Assembly: GCA_049515555.1 (NCBI GenBank)
Contig: JBEKTY010000016.1
Span: 1 to 64,000, forward strand
Direction: 5' to 3'
DNA: 64,000 nt
Source of the DNA: JBEKTY01 sp049515555
GTDB lineage: Bacteria; Planctomycetota; Planctomycetia; Pirellulales; Thermoguttaceae
Below, piece after piece: positions 1 to 8,170 of this stretch. The notes beneath the pieces were generated by a model. It saw only the letters and a program-made list of their open reading frames with translations. It was not told the origin of the DNA and searched no databases. Both the position numbers and the translations under genes were made by a program. How positions within the stretch are numbered: the stretch's first letter is position 1; each line of letters begins with the position of its first letter.

Positions 1-179
1 GGCCTACGCAACGCCTTGGTTGTGCTGAGTCTGCGCCGCGATATGCAAGAGGAACCGGCTGCTCTGTTGATTCTGCCGGCGCCATTCGCTTCTTCACGAA
101 GCTACACGCAACGGCAGAGCATCCTGAACGCGCGGTTCTCATCCGAGGAATACTGGGCACCCGTCCACCAAAGAATCGC

Positions 180-480
180 TGGACCAAAACACCACCCCGG
201 GTCGAAAGACACCTCCCACGGCCCCATCACCTCTGACACGGGCCTGAGGGCAGAGAAGTTCTTCCCTGAACCCTGCCCCCCGGTCCCCGAGTTCTTCTTC
301 CGGAACAGCACGAACCAACTTTGTCGCGGCGCAAATTGCAGCGGCACGAGGGTACGGCCCTTCTCATCGCGGCAATCCGGCAGGTCGCGGAGACGGCCGG
401 TGACCGCGTCCCAGAGTTCCGGCTGTTTGCCGGCGACGCGGAACACGACGTGAGTGGTTCCAGGCAGCACGCTCTGGTTG
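180..480 (-). pseudogene. Remnant of a GH106-like glycoside hydrolase C-terminal region
   Basis: About 100 codons read on the minus strand resemble the C-terminal part of large GH106/GH2-like planctomycete hydrolases. Visible pieces are SNQS, FRVAGKQPELWDAVTGR, a DLPD..DEKGRT stretch, FAPRQSWFVLFRK and GPWEVSFDPGW. Homology seems to stop on both sides: before about 480 the frame turns to unrelated sequence, and after about 180 it drifts to a stop at 102. No start codon, signal peptide or catalytic barrel is present, so this is a gene fragment. The family call comes from recalled motif resemblance only. Confidence 0.5.
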
Positions 481-507
481 CTAATGAAGTTCCATCTTAT
501 CGCGGCG

Positions 508-819
508 GCCTGTGGTGACAACGCTGCCTTAGTGATGATCGATGGCAAGACGATCTACTGCACGCCTATCGTCAAAGTGGGCAACACGACGAGCGGGAAG
601 GCGGGCTTATGGCTTTACCAGATTGGCCAGCGGCAGGAGTTTGGCGACTTCAAGTTGTCCCGGGCGCGCTTCGCTCCCGTGAAACACGAGGCCGACGGAA
701 AGTCGCTTGCCGGCCAGCACGATGCCCAGGCCGTGCGCATCCACTCCGATCAGTACAGGGTGCCCGAATTGCCTTCGCCTCAGGATTGGGTGCTAGTGCT
801 GGAGCGAGTGAAGCCATAG
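508..819 (+). pseudogene. C-terminal fragment of a secreted protein
   Basis: An open frame ending at the 817-819 stop carries about 100 residues that look like a genuine protein end: an ALVMIDGKTIYC strand, GLWLYQIGQRQEFGDFKLSR, and the terminal SPQDWVLVLERVKP. The ending recalls the collagen-binding-like C-terminal domains of secreted planctomycete hydrolases, but that is a weak resemblance. Nothing upstream of about 508 continues the protein, because the sequence there belongs to the opposite-strand GH106-like remnant. The stop lies inside the 3' end of the convergent gene at 793-2817. I read it as a broken gene end. Confidence 0.4.
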
Positions 820-2817
820 CGGAGACGATTGGACCTCCTGGCCCTTCAGCGGCGCAATCTGAACACGCTCGAGTTCGACACCTTCCGCACGGAATGCCAT
901 CTTCTTCACGGTCAGCTCAGGACGATAGGAAATCATCGTGCGATGTCCGGCGATTTCAGCATCCACCAGGGAACCGCCAATCTTGTCGTCCCCCTTGACA
1001 ATCAGGCGGACCGTGAAACGCTTGTCAACGCCAATGAGATTCTCGATGGCGTAGTTGCCCGCGGCATGAGGCGAGCCGCCTTCGCGCAGGGACTTTTCCG
1101 TACGCGCGAAGGTGTCCAATGAACCGGGACCGAATTGCGCCCGCAGATCGTCCAGGCGAATCTGCAGTTCGCACGAAGCCTGTTCGCCGCTCTCGGGCAG
1201 CAGCGAAATACCGATCCTGCCTTTCTTCGCCTCTGCCGGCTGAACGTCGAAGGTGAGCATGAAAGACTTGTTGTCCGCGGGGAATGTCGTCGTTTCGGCA
1301 ACCCTCGCCGCGAGAGTTTGTGGCTGCTCGGTTTCGGGCGATATTTCCTTCATCCACTTCGATCCGATGCGGCCGTCGGGGAACTGCACCAGTTCGCGGA
1401 TGATTAGATTGCCGCCCCAGCCGCGGATCGGAAGCCACCCTGCCATCAGGAAGCGGCCGCCCGCGATTCCTGTGATTGCGGGAACGCCCAGGCCGTCATA
1501 GAAGTCGAGTCCTTTGCGGGCAACGTCTTCATACGCAGCGTTGGGGGCGTCGGCAGCCTTCGACCAGAGTCCGGTGAAGCCGCCGATGATGTAATCGAAC
1601 TTGCCCCAGTGGAAGAAGAACGTGCAATCGCCCCCGGGCGGGAAGCCGGGACTGATGCAGTGCCAGCCGCCGTCAACACATTCCGACTCCCAAATGCCGT
1701 TGGAGCCGGAGTTCGCCATCATTCGCAGTTTGCCGCTTGGGCCCGTATAGACGCTGGGGTTCTCGCATGGATGGAACATGATATGCGACTTCTTGAAGTT
1801 GGAAACGCCATCCGCGCTGACAGCATACGTGGCGCCTGCGGGGATGCCCGGTGTTGTGGCCTGCTTGAACTGGCCCGTGCGTCCGTTCTTCTTCAGGTAT
1901 TCCCACTGCGCGGGGAGAGTCGTCTTTTCCCACGGGTAGACGCGCGTGGTGTGCATGCCGTAGCTGATGCAGAACTTGTCGTCGAACAAAAAGGGTGTGC
2001 CCGTGCCGATGCATTCCCATTGCTCTTCCAGCGGCGTCGCGGCTTCGTGCTCGGTCCACGTCTTGAAGTCTTTCGTGGAGAGGTGCTCGAAGTAGTGCGC
2101 TCCGCGTCCGAACTTGCTTTGGTGATGGCGGCGGTCATACAGATAGAATACGTGATAGCGTCCGTTGTAGAAGAACGTGACGACATCCCCGACCCAGTTG
2201 TTGTGCCCGGGAGGGGTCCAGTACTGTATGCAGGGCGAGATGTCGGGTGTCTTCGCCTGTTTCTTCTCGGGCTCGATTGCGGGGAGGTAAATGGCCGCTT
2301 TCGTCGCGTACTCCGCATCCATCTTCCACTGGTTCTGGCCTGCCCACTGGGGATAGCCGAATGGGAAGTCGTTGTCGAGCAACCGGCCGTCCACGTACAT
2401 CGTCCAGCGCACGCCCGTGAAGTTGAGGACGACTTCATGTTCGCCCTCGGGCTTCTTGAGCATCGCGAGCGGAACGCCGATGGTCATGTTCTTCCAGTCG
2501 GGGTGTTCGACGGAATGCAGCACGACCGTCGCTTCCAGAACGGGCACCGAACCGTCGGGCATTCTGAACGCCGGATAGTTCTGGCGGTTGCGATCGTGCG
2601 GAGCGTGTTGACGCAGGCCGACGCCGAGCACATTCGGGATTTCAACAATGTTCTTCTCGTTGCCGAACTTCTTCAGGTCCACGGTACACTTGACCGTGAA
2701 GTTGCTAATTGTATTCGCAGGCGCCGCGAAGACGGCCTGCGGAGCCTGCGCGGTAAGGGTACTTATCGCGGGCTGGGAGGGGTTGAAGAACCACAGGAAC
2801 GTTAATAACTCAACCAT
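793..2817 (-). CDS. Secreted GH32/GH43-clan five-bladed propeller hydrolase
   Basis: 674 aa. The ATG at 2817 follows AGAGGTGA at good spacing; the frame stays open further upstream only as a shadow of the GH127 gene. The N-terminus has a short hydrophobic stretch (LLTFLWFF), so export is likely but the signal peptide is atypical. Residues about 35-180 look like a concanavalin/LamG-type module. From about 195 the sequence resembles the GH32/GH43 five-bladed propeller clan: GHNNWVGD with Asp211 as a possible nucleophile, FFYNGRYHVFYLYD, and a STKDFKTWTEH strand. The canonical GH32 NDPNG box is absent, so substrate is unknown; fructan or arabinan are both possible. It lies 29 nt downstream of the GH127 gene and is probably cotranscribed. 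Confidence 0.7.
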   Translation of the reverse strand: MVELLTFLWFFNPSQPAISTLTAQAPQAVFAAPANTISNFTVKCTVDLKKFGNEKNIVEIPNVLGVGLRQHAPHDRNRQNYPAFRMPDGSVPVLEATVVLHSVEHPDWKNMTIGVPLAMLKKPEGEHEVVLNFTGVRWTMYVDGRLLDNDFPFGYPQWAGQNQWKMDAEYATKAAIYLPAIEPEKKQAKTPDISPCIQYWTPPGHNNWVGDVVTFFYNGRYHVFYLYDRRHHQSKFGRGAHYFEHLSTKDFKTWTEHEAATPLEEQWECIGTGTPFLFDDKFCISYGMHTTRVYPWEKTTLPAQWEYLKKNGRTGQFKQATTPGIPAGATYAVSADGVSNFKKSHIMFHPCENPSVYTGPSGKLRMMANSGSNGIWESECVDGGWHCISPGFPPGGDCTFFFHWGKFDYIIGGFTGLWSKAADAPNAAYEDVARKGLDFYDGLGVPAITGIAGGRFLMAGWLPIRGWGGNLIIRELVQFPDGRIGSKWMKEISPETEQPQTLAARVAETTTFPADNKSFMLTFDVQPAEAKKGRIGISLLPESGEQASCELQIRLDDLRAQFGPGSLDTFARTEKSLREGGSPHAAGNYAIENLIGVDKRFTVRLIVKGDDKIGGSLVDAEIAGHRTMISYRPELTVKKMAFRAEGVELERVQIAPLKGQEVQSSPLWLHSLQH

Positions 2818-2846
2818 TTGTTTCACCTCTAGCTGTTCAAACTGTT

Positions 2847-4826
2847 TTACCTGCCGGGTGAACCGGCGATCGTCTGCGGTCTGGGCTGCGGCCACGGAGT
2901 GGCTTTCTCGGGGGCCCGGGCAATCCAGACCGCCATCTCCCCCGGGCCGCGATAATTCCAGGCATAGTACGGCACCGCGGTGATCCGGACCGGCGCGTGG
3001 GACACCTGGCCCTCGGGGATCCCCTGCATCGCCTTCGCCTCGCCGGTGAGCACCGTAATGCCGCCGAGCAGGTCGTCGCGGTGTTCGGCGGCCAGTTTCG
3101 TCTCGTCGGACAGCACGAGGTTGTGGACGTGCCCGCCGTGATCCACGCCTTCCAAACAGTACACGATGGGGCCGCGCTCCAGGGCAACTCGGCCGGAGTC
3201 CTGCGCGACGGCTTCGTGCGCGACCACGCGGCGGATCGGCATCGGGAGAGCCAATTCGATCGTGTCGCCCGCCTTCCAAATGCGGCGGACCAGGGCAAAG
3301 CCGCTTTGCATGTCGAGCGGAACCGTCCGGCCGTTGATCTTCAGATCGGGCTTCTCACGGGTCGGGGCCAAGTAGCGATACAGATCGCTGGGCACCGGCT
3401 CTTCCCGAGACCAGCCGGGGATGCGAACCCGGATTGCAAACTCCGCCGGATGCTTGGGCTCGACCACGATCTTCACGCGGCCGTCCCATGGATACCGCGT
3501 CTCCTGGCGAAGTGCGACCGTTTGGCCCGCGATGCAGAGTTGTCCCTCTCCTTGGACGTACAAGTTGACGAACACTTCTTCGCCACGCGCAGCAAGCACG
3601 TACCCGGCGATCTGCGGGAGGAAGCGCACGATGTTCGTCGGGCAGCAGGGGCAGCCGTGCCAAGAGAACCGCTCGGAGCGCGATCCGGCCAGGCAGGCCA
3701 GTGGGTTGAGATAGAAGAAGCGGTCGCCGCTCATGCCCACGCCGGAGAGAAAACCGTTGTAAAGGGTGCGTTCCAGAACATCCAGGTACTTCCCGTCTCC
3801 GTGGGCGAGGAAAAGGCGGTAGTTCCAGAAGATGTTGGCGACGGCCGCGCAGGTCTCACAATAGGCCCTGGCATTGGGCAACTCGTAGGCCTGGCCGAAT
3901 GCTTCCCCGGCGGGCAGTCCCGTGCCGCCGGTCAGGTAGAGTTTCCGGGAGACCACGTCCAGCCATTTGCCGTCCAACAGGCGCAGCAGCCCCGCATCGC
4001 CGGTAAGCACGGCAACGTCGGTGGCGCCGCAGTATAGATAGACGGCTGCCACTGCGTGGCCTCGGGCCACCTCGTCCTCCAGGAAGGGCTTGCCGCCCGA
4101 CCAAATGGAGATTGACTTCGACCGGGCGTTGGCGACATACGCGCGGGCGAGTTCCAGGTACTTCCGTTCGCGGGTCGCCCGGTAGAGCCTCACCAGAGCC
4201 AGTTCGATCTCGGGATGCCCGGAGATCCGCTCGTACTTTCCCTCGGCTTGCACGCGGGCCAGAAGGTCGGCGCACTTGACGGCCACGTCGAGGAACTTCT
4301 TGCTGCCGGTCGTCTCGTAATGGCCCACGGCCGACTCGATCATGTGACCCATGCTGTAGGATTCGCAGGTCCGCGTCGTCTCGTGGGAAAAATGCCGATA
4401 ACCAGGCTCCGCGATCTGGAGGTGCGGCATTAGGTAACCGTCCGCGGCCTGGGCGCCGGCGATCGTACGGAGGATGCGTTCGACGCGGTCCTCCAGGGCC
4501 CGATCGGAGTGGTCCCGGAGGCTGTAGAAGATGCCCTCGAGGGTCTTGTAAACGTCGGAGTCGCCCCACATGTAGCCATGGTACTTCTCCGCCGTTTGGC
4601 CGGCCAGCACGGCGAACCCGTTCAGCGACCCCTGCTTCTCCAACTGCTGGAGGTTGTGGGGGATGGTCACCGCGCGATTCTTCTCCAGCCGCGGGGCCCA
4701 AAACGTGTCCTGCACCTTTACGCTGCCGGGGGGAACAGGCCGAATGGGATAATCCGGCTCCTGGCCTGGCGCCGCCAGCGCCACGAGCAGACCTGCGAGA
4801 ATCGTCCCTGGTCGGATGCACGTCAT
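2847..4826 (-). CDS. GH127 beta-L-arabinofuranosidase (DUF1680 family)
   Basis: 659 aa with an N-terminal signal peptide (ILAGLLVALAAPGQE). The protein matches the GH127/DUF1680 family, whose characterised member HypBA1 releases L-arabinose from beta-arabinooligosaccharides using a zinc-bound cysteine nucleophile. The key residues are visible: YCETCA gives Glu324 and Cys326, and GCPCCPTN gives Cys392, Cys394 and Cys395. These match the spacing of the HypBA1 zinc ligands and nucleophile, with Cys394 the likely nucleophile. An (alpha/alpha)6 barrel is followed by beta-sandwich regions ending near GPIVYCLEGVDH. The gene sits between a propeller hydrolase downstream and a heme/propeller protein upstream. 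The fold assignment is firm; the exact substrate is inferred. Confidence 0.9.
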   Translation of the reverse strand: MTCIRPGTILAGLLVALAAPGQEPDYPIRPVPPGSVKVQDTFWAPRLEKNRAVTIPHNLQQLEKQGSLNGFAVLAGQTAEKYHGYMWGDSDVYKTLEGIFYSLRDHSDRALEDRVERILRTIAGAQAADGYLMPHLQIAEPGYRHFSHETTRTCESYSMGHMIESAVGHYETTGSKKFLDVAVKCADLLARVQAEGKYERISGHPEIELALVRLYRATRERKYLELARAYVANARSKSISIWSGGKPFLEDEVARGHAVAAVYLYCGATDVAVLTGDAGLLRLLDGKWLDVVSRKLYLTGGTGLPAGEAFGQAYELPNARAYCETCAAVANIFWNYRLFLAHGDGKYLDVLERTLYNGFLSGVGMSGDRFFYLNPLACLAGSRSERFSWHGCPCCPTNIVRFLPQIAGYVLAARGEEVFVNLYVQGEGQLCIAGQTVALRQETRYPWDGRVKIVVEPKHPAEFAIRVRIPGWSREEPVPSDLYRYLAPTREKPDLKINGRTVPLDMQSGFALVRRIWKAGDTIELALPMPIRRVVAHEAVAQDSGRVALERGPIVYCLEGVDHGGHVHNLVLSDETKLAAEHRDDLLGGITVLTGEAKAMQGIPEGQVSHAPVRITAVPYYAWNYRGPGEMAVWIARAPEKATPWPQPRPQTIAGSPGR

Positions 4827-4896
4827 CGTAGCGCCTCTTGGAGCCGGGAAGTCAAAACGTGTCGTGTTGTCGCCTTTCGTTCCGCGAAAGCCGCGT

Positions 4897-4966
4897 CGCT
4901 GGAGTCCCGCCTTCAGGCGGTCCTTGTGTCTGGTTTTCTTCTCCGGCTAACGCCGGGACTCCAACG
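4897..4966. repeat. Imperfect inverted repeat with CGYTGGAGTCCCG arms
   Basis: Arms at 4897-4910 and 4953-4966 match at 12 of 14 positions around TGGAGTCCCG, and the interior has further GC-rich self-complementary pieces (CCGCC..GGCGG and CCGGC..GCCGG). The right arm lies inside the upstream gene's coding end, so its last residues and stop codon come from the repeat. It could also act as an mRNA-stabilising hairpin between two operon genes. Confidence 0.55.
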
Positions 4967-7900
4967 ACTGCTTAAGGTTTGCGGCTGCGTCAACGGGCAG
5001 ACCAATACTTCTGCGTTCGATCGCGTCCATTTCCTGGCGAAGTTGGATTCGTTGGCGCGCGTATTTCATCTCGGCCTCGGTCCAGGCGTTCGCCTCGACA
5101 TAGTCGCCGCAGAAGGGGATGACCAGATCGATCCAAGCGGCCAGCTTGTCCAACTCCTCGCGCGAAAGCTTGACGTCGTTGTGGCCGGCCTCGTGCATGG
5201 CGATTAGCTTGCTGCGGGTCGCCCCGCCATACTGGGGCGGGATCATGCAGGGCTCCGAGGAATTGCTGATCCAGTTCACCAGTTCGCTGGCGTGGCCGCG
5301 GCTGTCGCTCTCCGTGGTCGCGGTCAGCGTGAGGTAGGCGCGCGACCAGTAGCGCTTCGATCGGGCGTCGAGCACGGCCTCGCTGGTCAGCGGCAGCTTC
5401 TTTGCCCGGCCGTCGGCCGAGTGGCACTTGACGCAGTGCCGGTCGAGGATCGGCTGAATCTCCTTCGCGAAACTAAACCCGCGCGGCGGGCCGTAGAAGG
5501 GAGCAAGGTTTTCGGGCCCGGCCTTCATGGCGAGGCTGATCCCGCGGCCGGCCAACGGCCCCTCGTTCTTGTGCTCGTGGCAACCGACGCACGAGGCCCG
5601 CTCGCCGGGCATGAGCGTGGCCCAGGAACGCATCGTCTGGATCATGCGGTTCTTGTCGTCCAGGGCCTGGAAGTAAACCGGCGTCCGCGCCGGGACGCGG
5701 AACATGGCCGAGCCGTCTTCATGCACCGTCGCGTCGCCGAGAAGCACCTTCACATCCCATGCGCCGGTCCCTACGGCAATCGGCGTCACGACGGTGGCGC
5801 CGCCGCCCTTGCCGCTGCTGCCGTTGGCGCCGATGGTCATCTCGCGGTACCGCAGTTCGACCACGCGGAGCTTCTTGATCGTGCCCCGGGGGATGCCCTC
5901 CAGCCCCGGGCCGTGATAAATGTCCTGCAGATAGAAGACGCCGCTGCTCTTGGAAAAGTCGACTGCCGACGGCCGCACGACCGGCACCGGGCGGGCGCGG
6001 ACCGGAATGGGCGCAAGGGATGAGATCCGCGAATCGGCGGAGAGCACCTCGCGCCGGCCGTCGTAGGTCATGTAATAAAGGTGGAACCGCATGTGCTCTC
6101 GGTTGTCGAACCGCCGGCCCGGGGCGCGGAGGTGATAAGCGATCGGGTCGTAGCTGACCAGCAGCGACTGTCCGTCGAGCGGGAACGGATAGCAGTATTG
6201 ATCGCCCACTTGGGCATAGGCGTCTGTCCTTGGGTAGGCGGGCTTCGCGCCGGAGGGCAGCTCGGTGACGCCGTCGAGGTCCTCTCTCCCCCGGGCAGTG
6301 TCAATGATGCCCAGCTTTCCACACTGGGGATTATGATGTCCCCCGAGGACAGCCATGACCTTGCTGGTTCCGGGTATGCCGCAGGGGTGGAACAGCGTGG
6401 TCGGCTCCCACTTGTTGTTGCCGTAGAACTCGGTCTGTCCGGTGCCGTCGGGGTTCATCTGCAGAAGGCCCTGCGGATAAATCTGCGATCGGTCGTTGTA
6501 GTCCCAACGCATGTAGACCACGCGGCCGTCGTCGAGCACTGTGGGCCAGAGCGTATGGACCTGGTCGAAACCGACGCGGCGGACATGGCCTCCGTCGCGG
6601 TCGCAGATGAAGAAGTTGCTCACGTCGGGCCCGGCACAATCGACCGACTGCACAACCCGGCTGGAAACGAAGAGGATATTGCCGTCGGGCAAATAGCAGG
6701 GGTCGTAGCTGGCGCCGTACGTGTCGGTGCCTGTGATCAGCCGGTTCTCGCCGGTGGTCAGGTCCCGCTCGTAGATCTTGTAGTATTGGTCCCGAGCGTC
6801 TTGCCGCCAGGCAAATAGCAGCCGCTTGGCATCGTAGGAGAGTGCCGGATCGCGAATGACGCCGCCCGTGTCGGTAGGGATGAGCGTGGTGACGGTGGCA
6901 CATGGGCCGACGGCCGATTCCTCGTTGTCGAGATCGAGCCGGCAAAGCCCACCGTACTTGTTGCCGGGCCAGTTGGTGTATTCGGTGTAGGCGAAGAACC
7001 CGTCGCCCATGTTGTGGTGCTTGGCGAAGATCACTTGCCTCGTCTTCTCCAAGAGCGGCCGCAGCCGAGCTTGCCTGCGTACCCGGCACGCCTGGACGTA
7101 AAGGTCAAGCCAGCGTCGATCCTCGGGCTTGACTTGGCCGGCGACCAAAGCGTCGAGCGCCGTTTGTAGTTCGCTGCCCTGCGGCCCGCACTCCGGCAGG
7201 ACGTGCTCGATCAGACGGCGTTCCAAAGAGGTATCGCGGCCGGTCTTGAGGAAATTCGTCAGGTCGCCCTTCCCATCGCGATAACCGTCCACCCACTCGC
7301 GCATATTGCCGGGGCTGTCCTGCATCAGCCAGTCGGTCTGGTGCGGGAAATCGCGCCACAGCTCCACGGCCAGCGCTGAACCCAGTCCCATGTCGATCTT
7401 GGTGCCGGCAGCCTGGAACGCGGCGCGGACGGCCAGCATTGTCTCCTGCCAGGTTTCCTTCTTGACGTACTTGGCGGCCACTTCCGGGCGGACATCCTCG
7501 ATCACGAGTTCCGGCTGCGGATCGGGCGCGCGATGAGGAACCGTTTTCGTCGTGAACCCCACATCGATGAACTGCCCGCCAACCGTCTGGTGGCAATGGA
7601 CGGCAATCAAGTTCTTGCCCGGCTTCAGCGCCTTGCGGGCCTCCGGGGCGATCGGGTAGATCTTGTAGCTGGTGATAAAACCCTTCGCGTGCGACGCCAG
7701 CGTGCCGTTGATGTAGACCTCGAAGTCTTCGTCGTGGCAGACCTCCAGCGACAGTCGAACGACGTCCTGGCCCTTGGGGAGAACATATTCGCCGCGCAGC
7801 CAGATGTCGGGAGTGTTCCAGACGGTGTGGATCCGGCCGCCCGGAGTGCCGTGCGTTCCGAACCCGGCCTTTCCGGTCTTCCATGGCGCGCATGGCGGGG

Positions 7901-8120
7901 CGTCCGGACGCTGCCAGCCTTCGCCCGGATCCGTGGTCGTATATTGCCAGGTATCCTCTACGGCCGCGGCTGGAACGGCTAGGCAAAGGCCAACCAACAT
8001 GCCCAGCAGCACCGGAAGTTTCTCCCGGCTGCACGGCACCTTGAAGGCATAGATTTCATCCTGAAAAAGAAATGCCTTGACGCCGAACACCGCCGTCAGC
8101 GGACTCTGCCGATCGTCCAC
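4947..8120 (-). CDS. Secreted propeller / hydrazine-synthase-alpha-like protein with two c-heme sites
   Basis: 1057 aa from a GTG at 8120, chosen because AAGGAG lies 8 nt upstream; an in-frame GTG at 8039 and ATG at 8000 have no such site. The signal peptide core is LPVLLGMLVGLCLAVPAAA. A jelly-roll carbohydrate-binding-like module follows (about residues 50-190, FEVYINGTL). A helical stretch comes next, then TolB/PD40-like propeller strands (about 400-700), then a region resembling the middle domain of hydrazine synthase alpha. Two heme motifs are present: CVGCH at 844-848 and CVKCH at 896-900. Such proteins are common in planctomycetes and are presumed periplasmic electron-transfer or redox proteins with unknown substrates. 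The gene is 50 nt from its upstream neighbour. The last residues derive from the palindrome at 4897-4966. Confidence 0.75.
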   Translation of the reverse strand: MDDRQSPLTAVFGVKAFLFQDEIYAFKVPCSREKLPVLLGMLVGLCLAVPAAAVEDTWQYTTTDPGEGWQRPDAPPCAPWKTGKAGFGTHGTPGGRIHTVWNTPDIWLRGEYVLPKGQDVVRLSLEVCHDEDFEVYINGTLASHAKGFITSYKIYPIAPEARKALKPGKNLIAVHCHQTVGGQFIDVGFTTKTVPHRAPDPQPELVIEDVRPEVAAKYVKKETWQETMLAVRAAFQAAGTKIDMGLGSALAVELWRDFPHQTDWLMQDSPGNMREWVDGYRDGKGDLTNFLKTGRDTSLERRLIEHVLPECGPQGSELQTALDALVAGQVKPEDRRWLDLYVQACRVRRQARLRPLLEKTRQVIFAKHHNMGDGFFAYTEYTNWPGNKYGGLCRLDLDNEESAVGPCATVTTLIPTDTGGVIRDPALSYDAKRLLFAWRQDARDQYYKIYERDLTTGENRLITGTDTYGASYDPCYLPDGNILFVSSRVVQSVDCAGPDVSNFFICDRDGGHVRRVGFDQVHTLWPTVLDDGRVVYMRWDYNDRSQIYPQGLLQMNPDGTGQTEFYGNNKWEPTTLFHPCGIPGTSKVMAVLGGHHNPQCGKLGIIDTARGREDLDGVTELPSGAKPAYPRTDAYAQVGDQYCYPFPLDGQSLLVSYDPIAYHLRAPGRRFDNREHMRFHLYYMTYDGRREVLSADSRISSLAPIPVRARPVPVVRPSAVDFSKSSGVFYLQDIYHGPGLEGIPRGTIKKLRVVELRYREMTIGANGSSGKGGGATVVTPIAVGTGAWDVKVLLGDATVHEDGSAMFRVPARTPVYFQALDDKNRMIQTMRSWATLMPGERASCVGCHEHKNEGPLAGRGISLAMKAGPENLAPFYGPPRGFSFAKEIQPILDRHCVKCHSADGRAKKLPLTSEAVLDARSKRYWSRAYLTLTATTESDSRGHASELVNWISNSSEPCMIPPQYGGATRSKLIAMHEAGHNDVKLSREELDKLAAWIDLVIPFCGDYVEANAWTEAEMKYARQRIQLRQEMDAIERRSIGLPVDAAANLKQSLESRR

Positions 8121-8170
8121 CTGTAGTTCTCCTTGGGGGCTAGCGGTTTCGTTCCGATTCACGGGGCGCT

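Noticed and set aside
2818..3279. N-terminal extension of the GH32/43-clan protein by about 155 codons
   Set aside because: The extension is Arg/Gly/Pro-rich shadow of the GH127 gene, and a good ribosome binding site supports the ATG at 2817.
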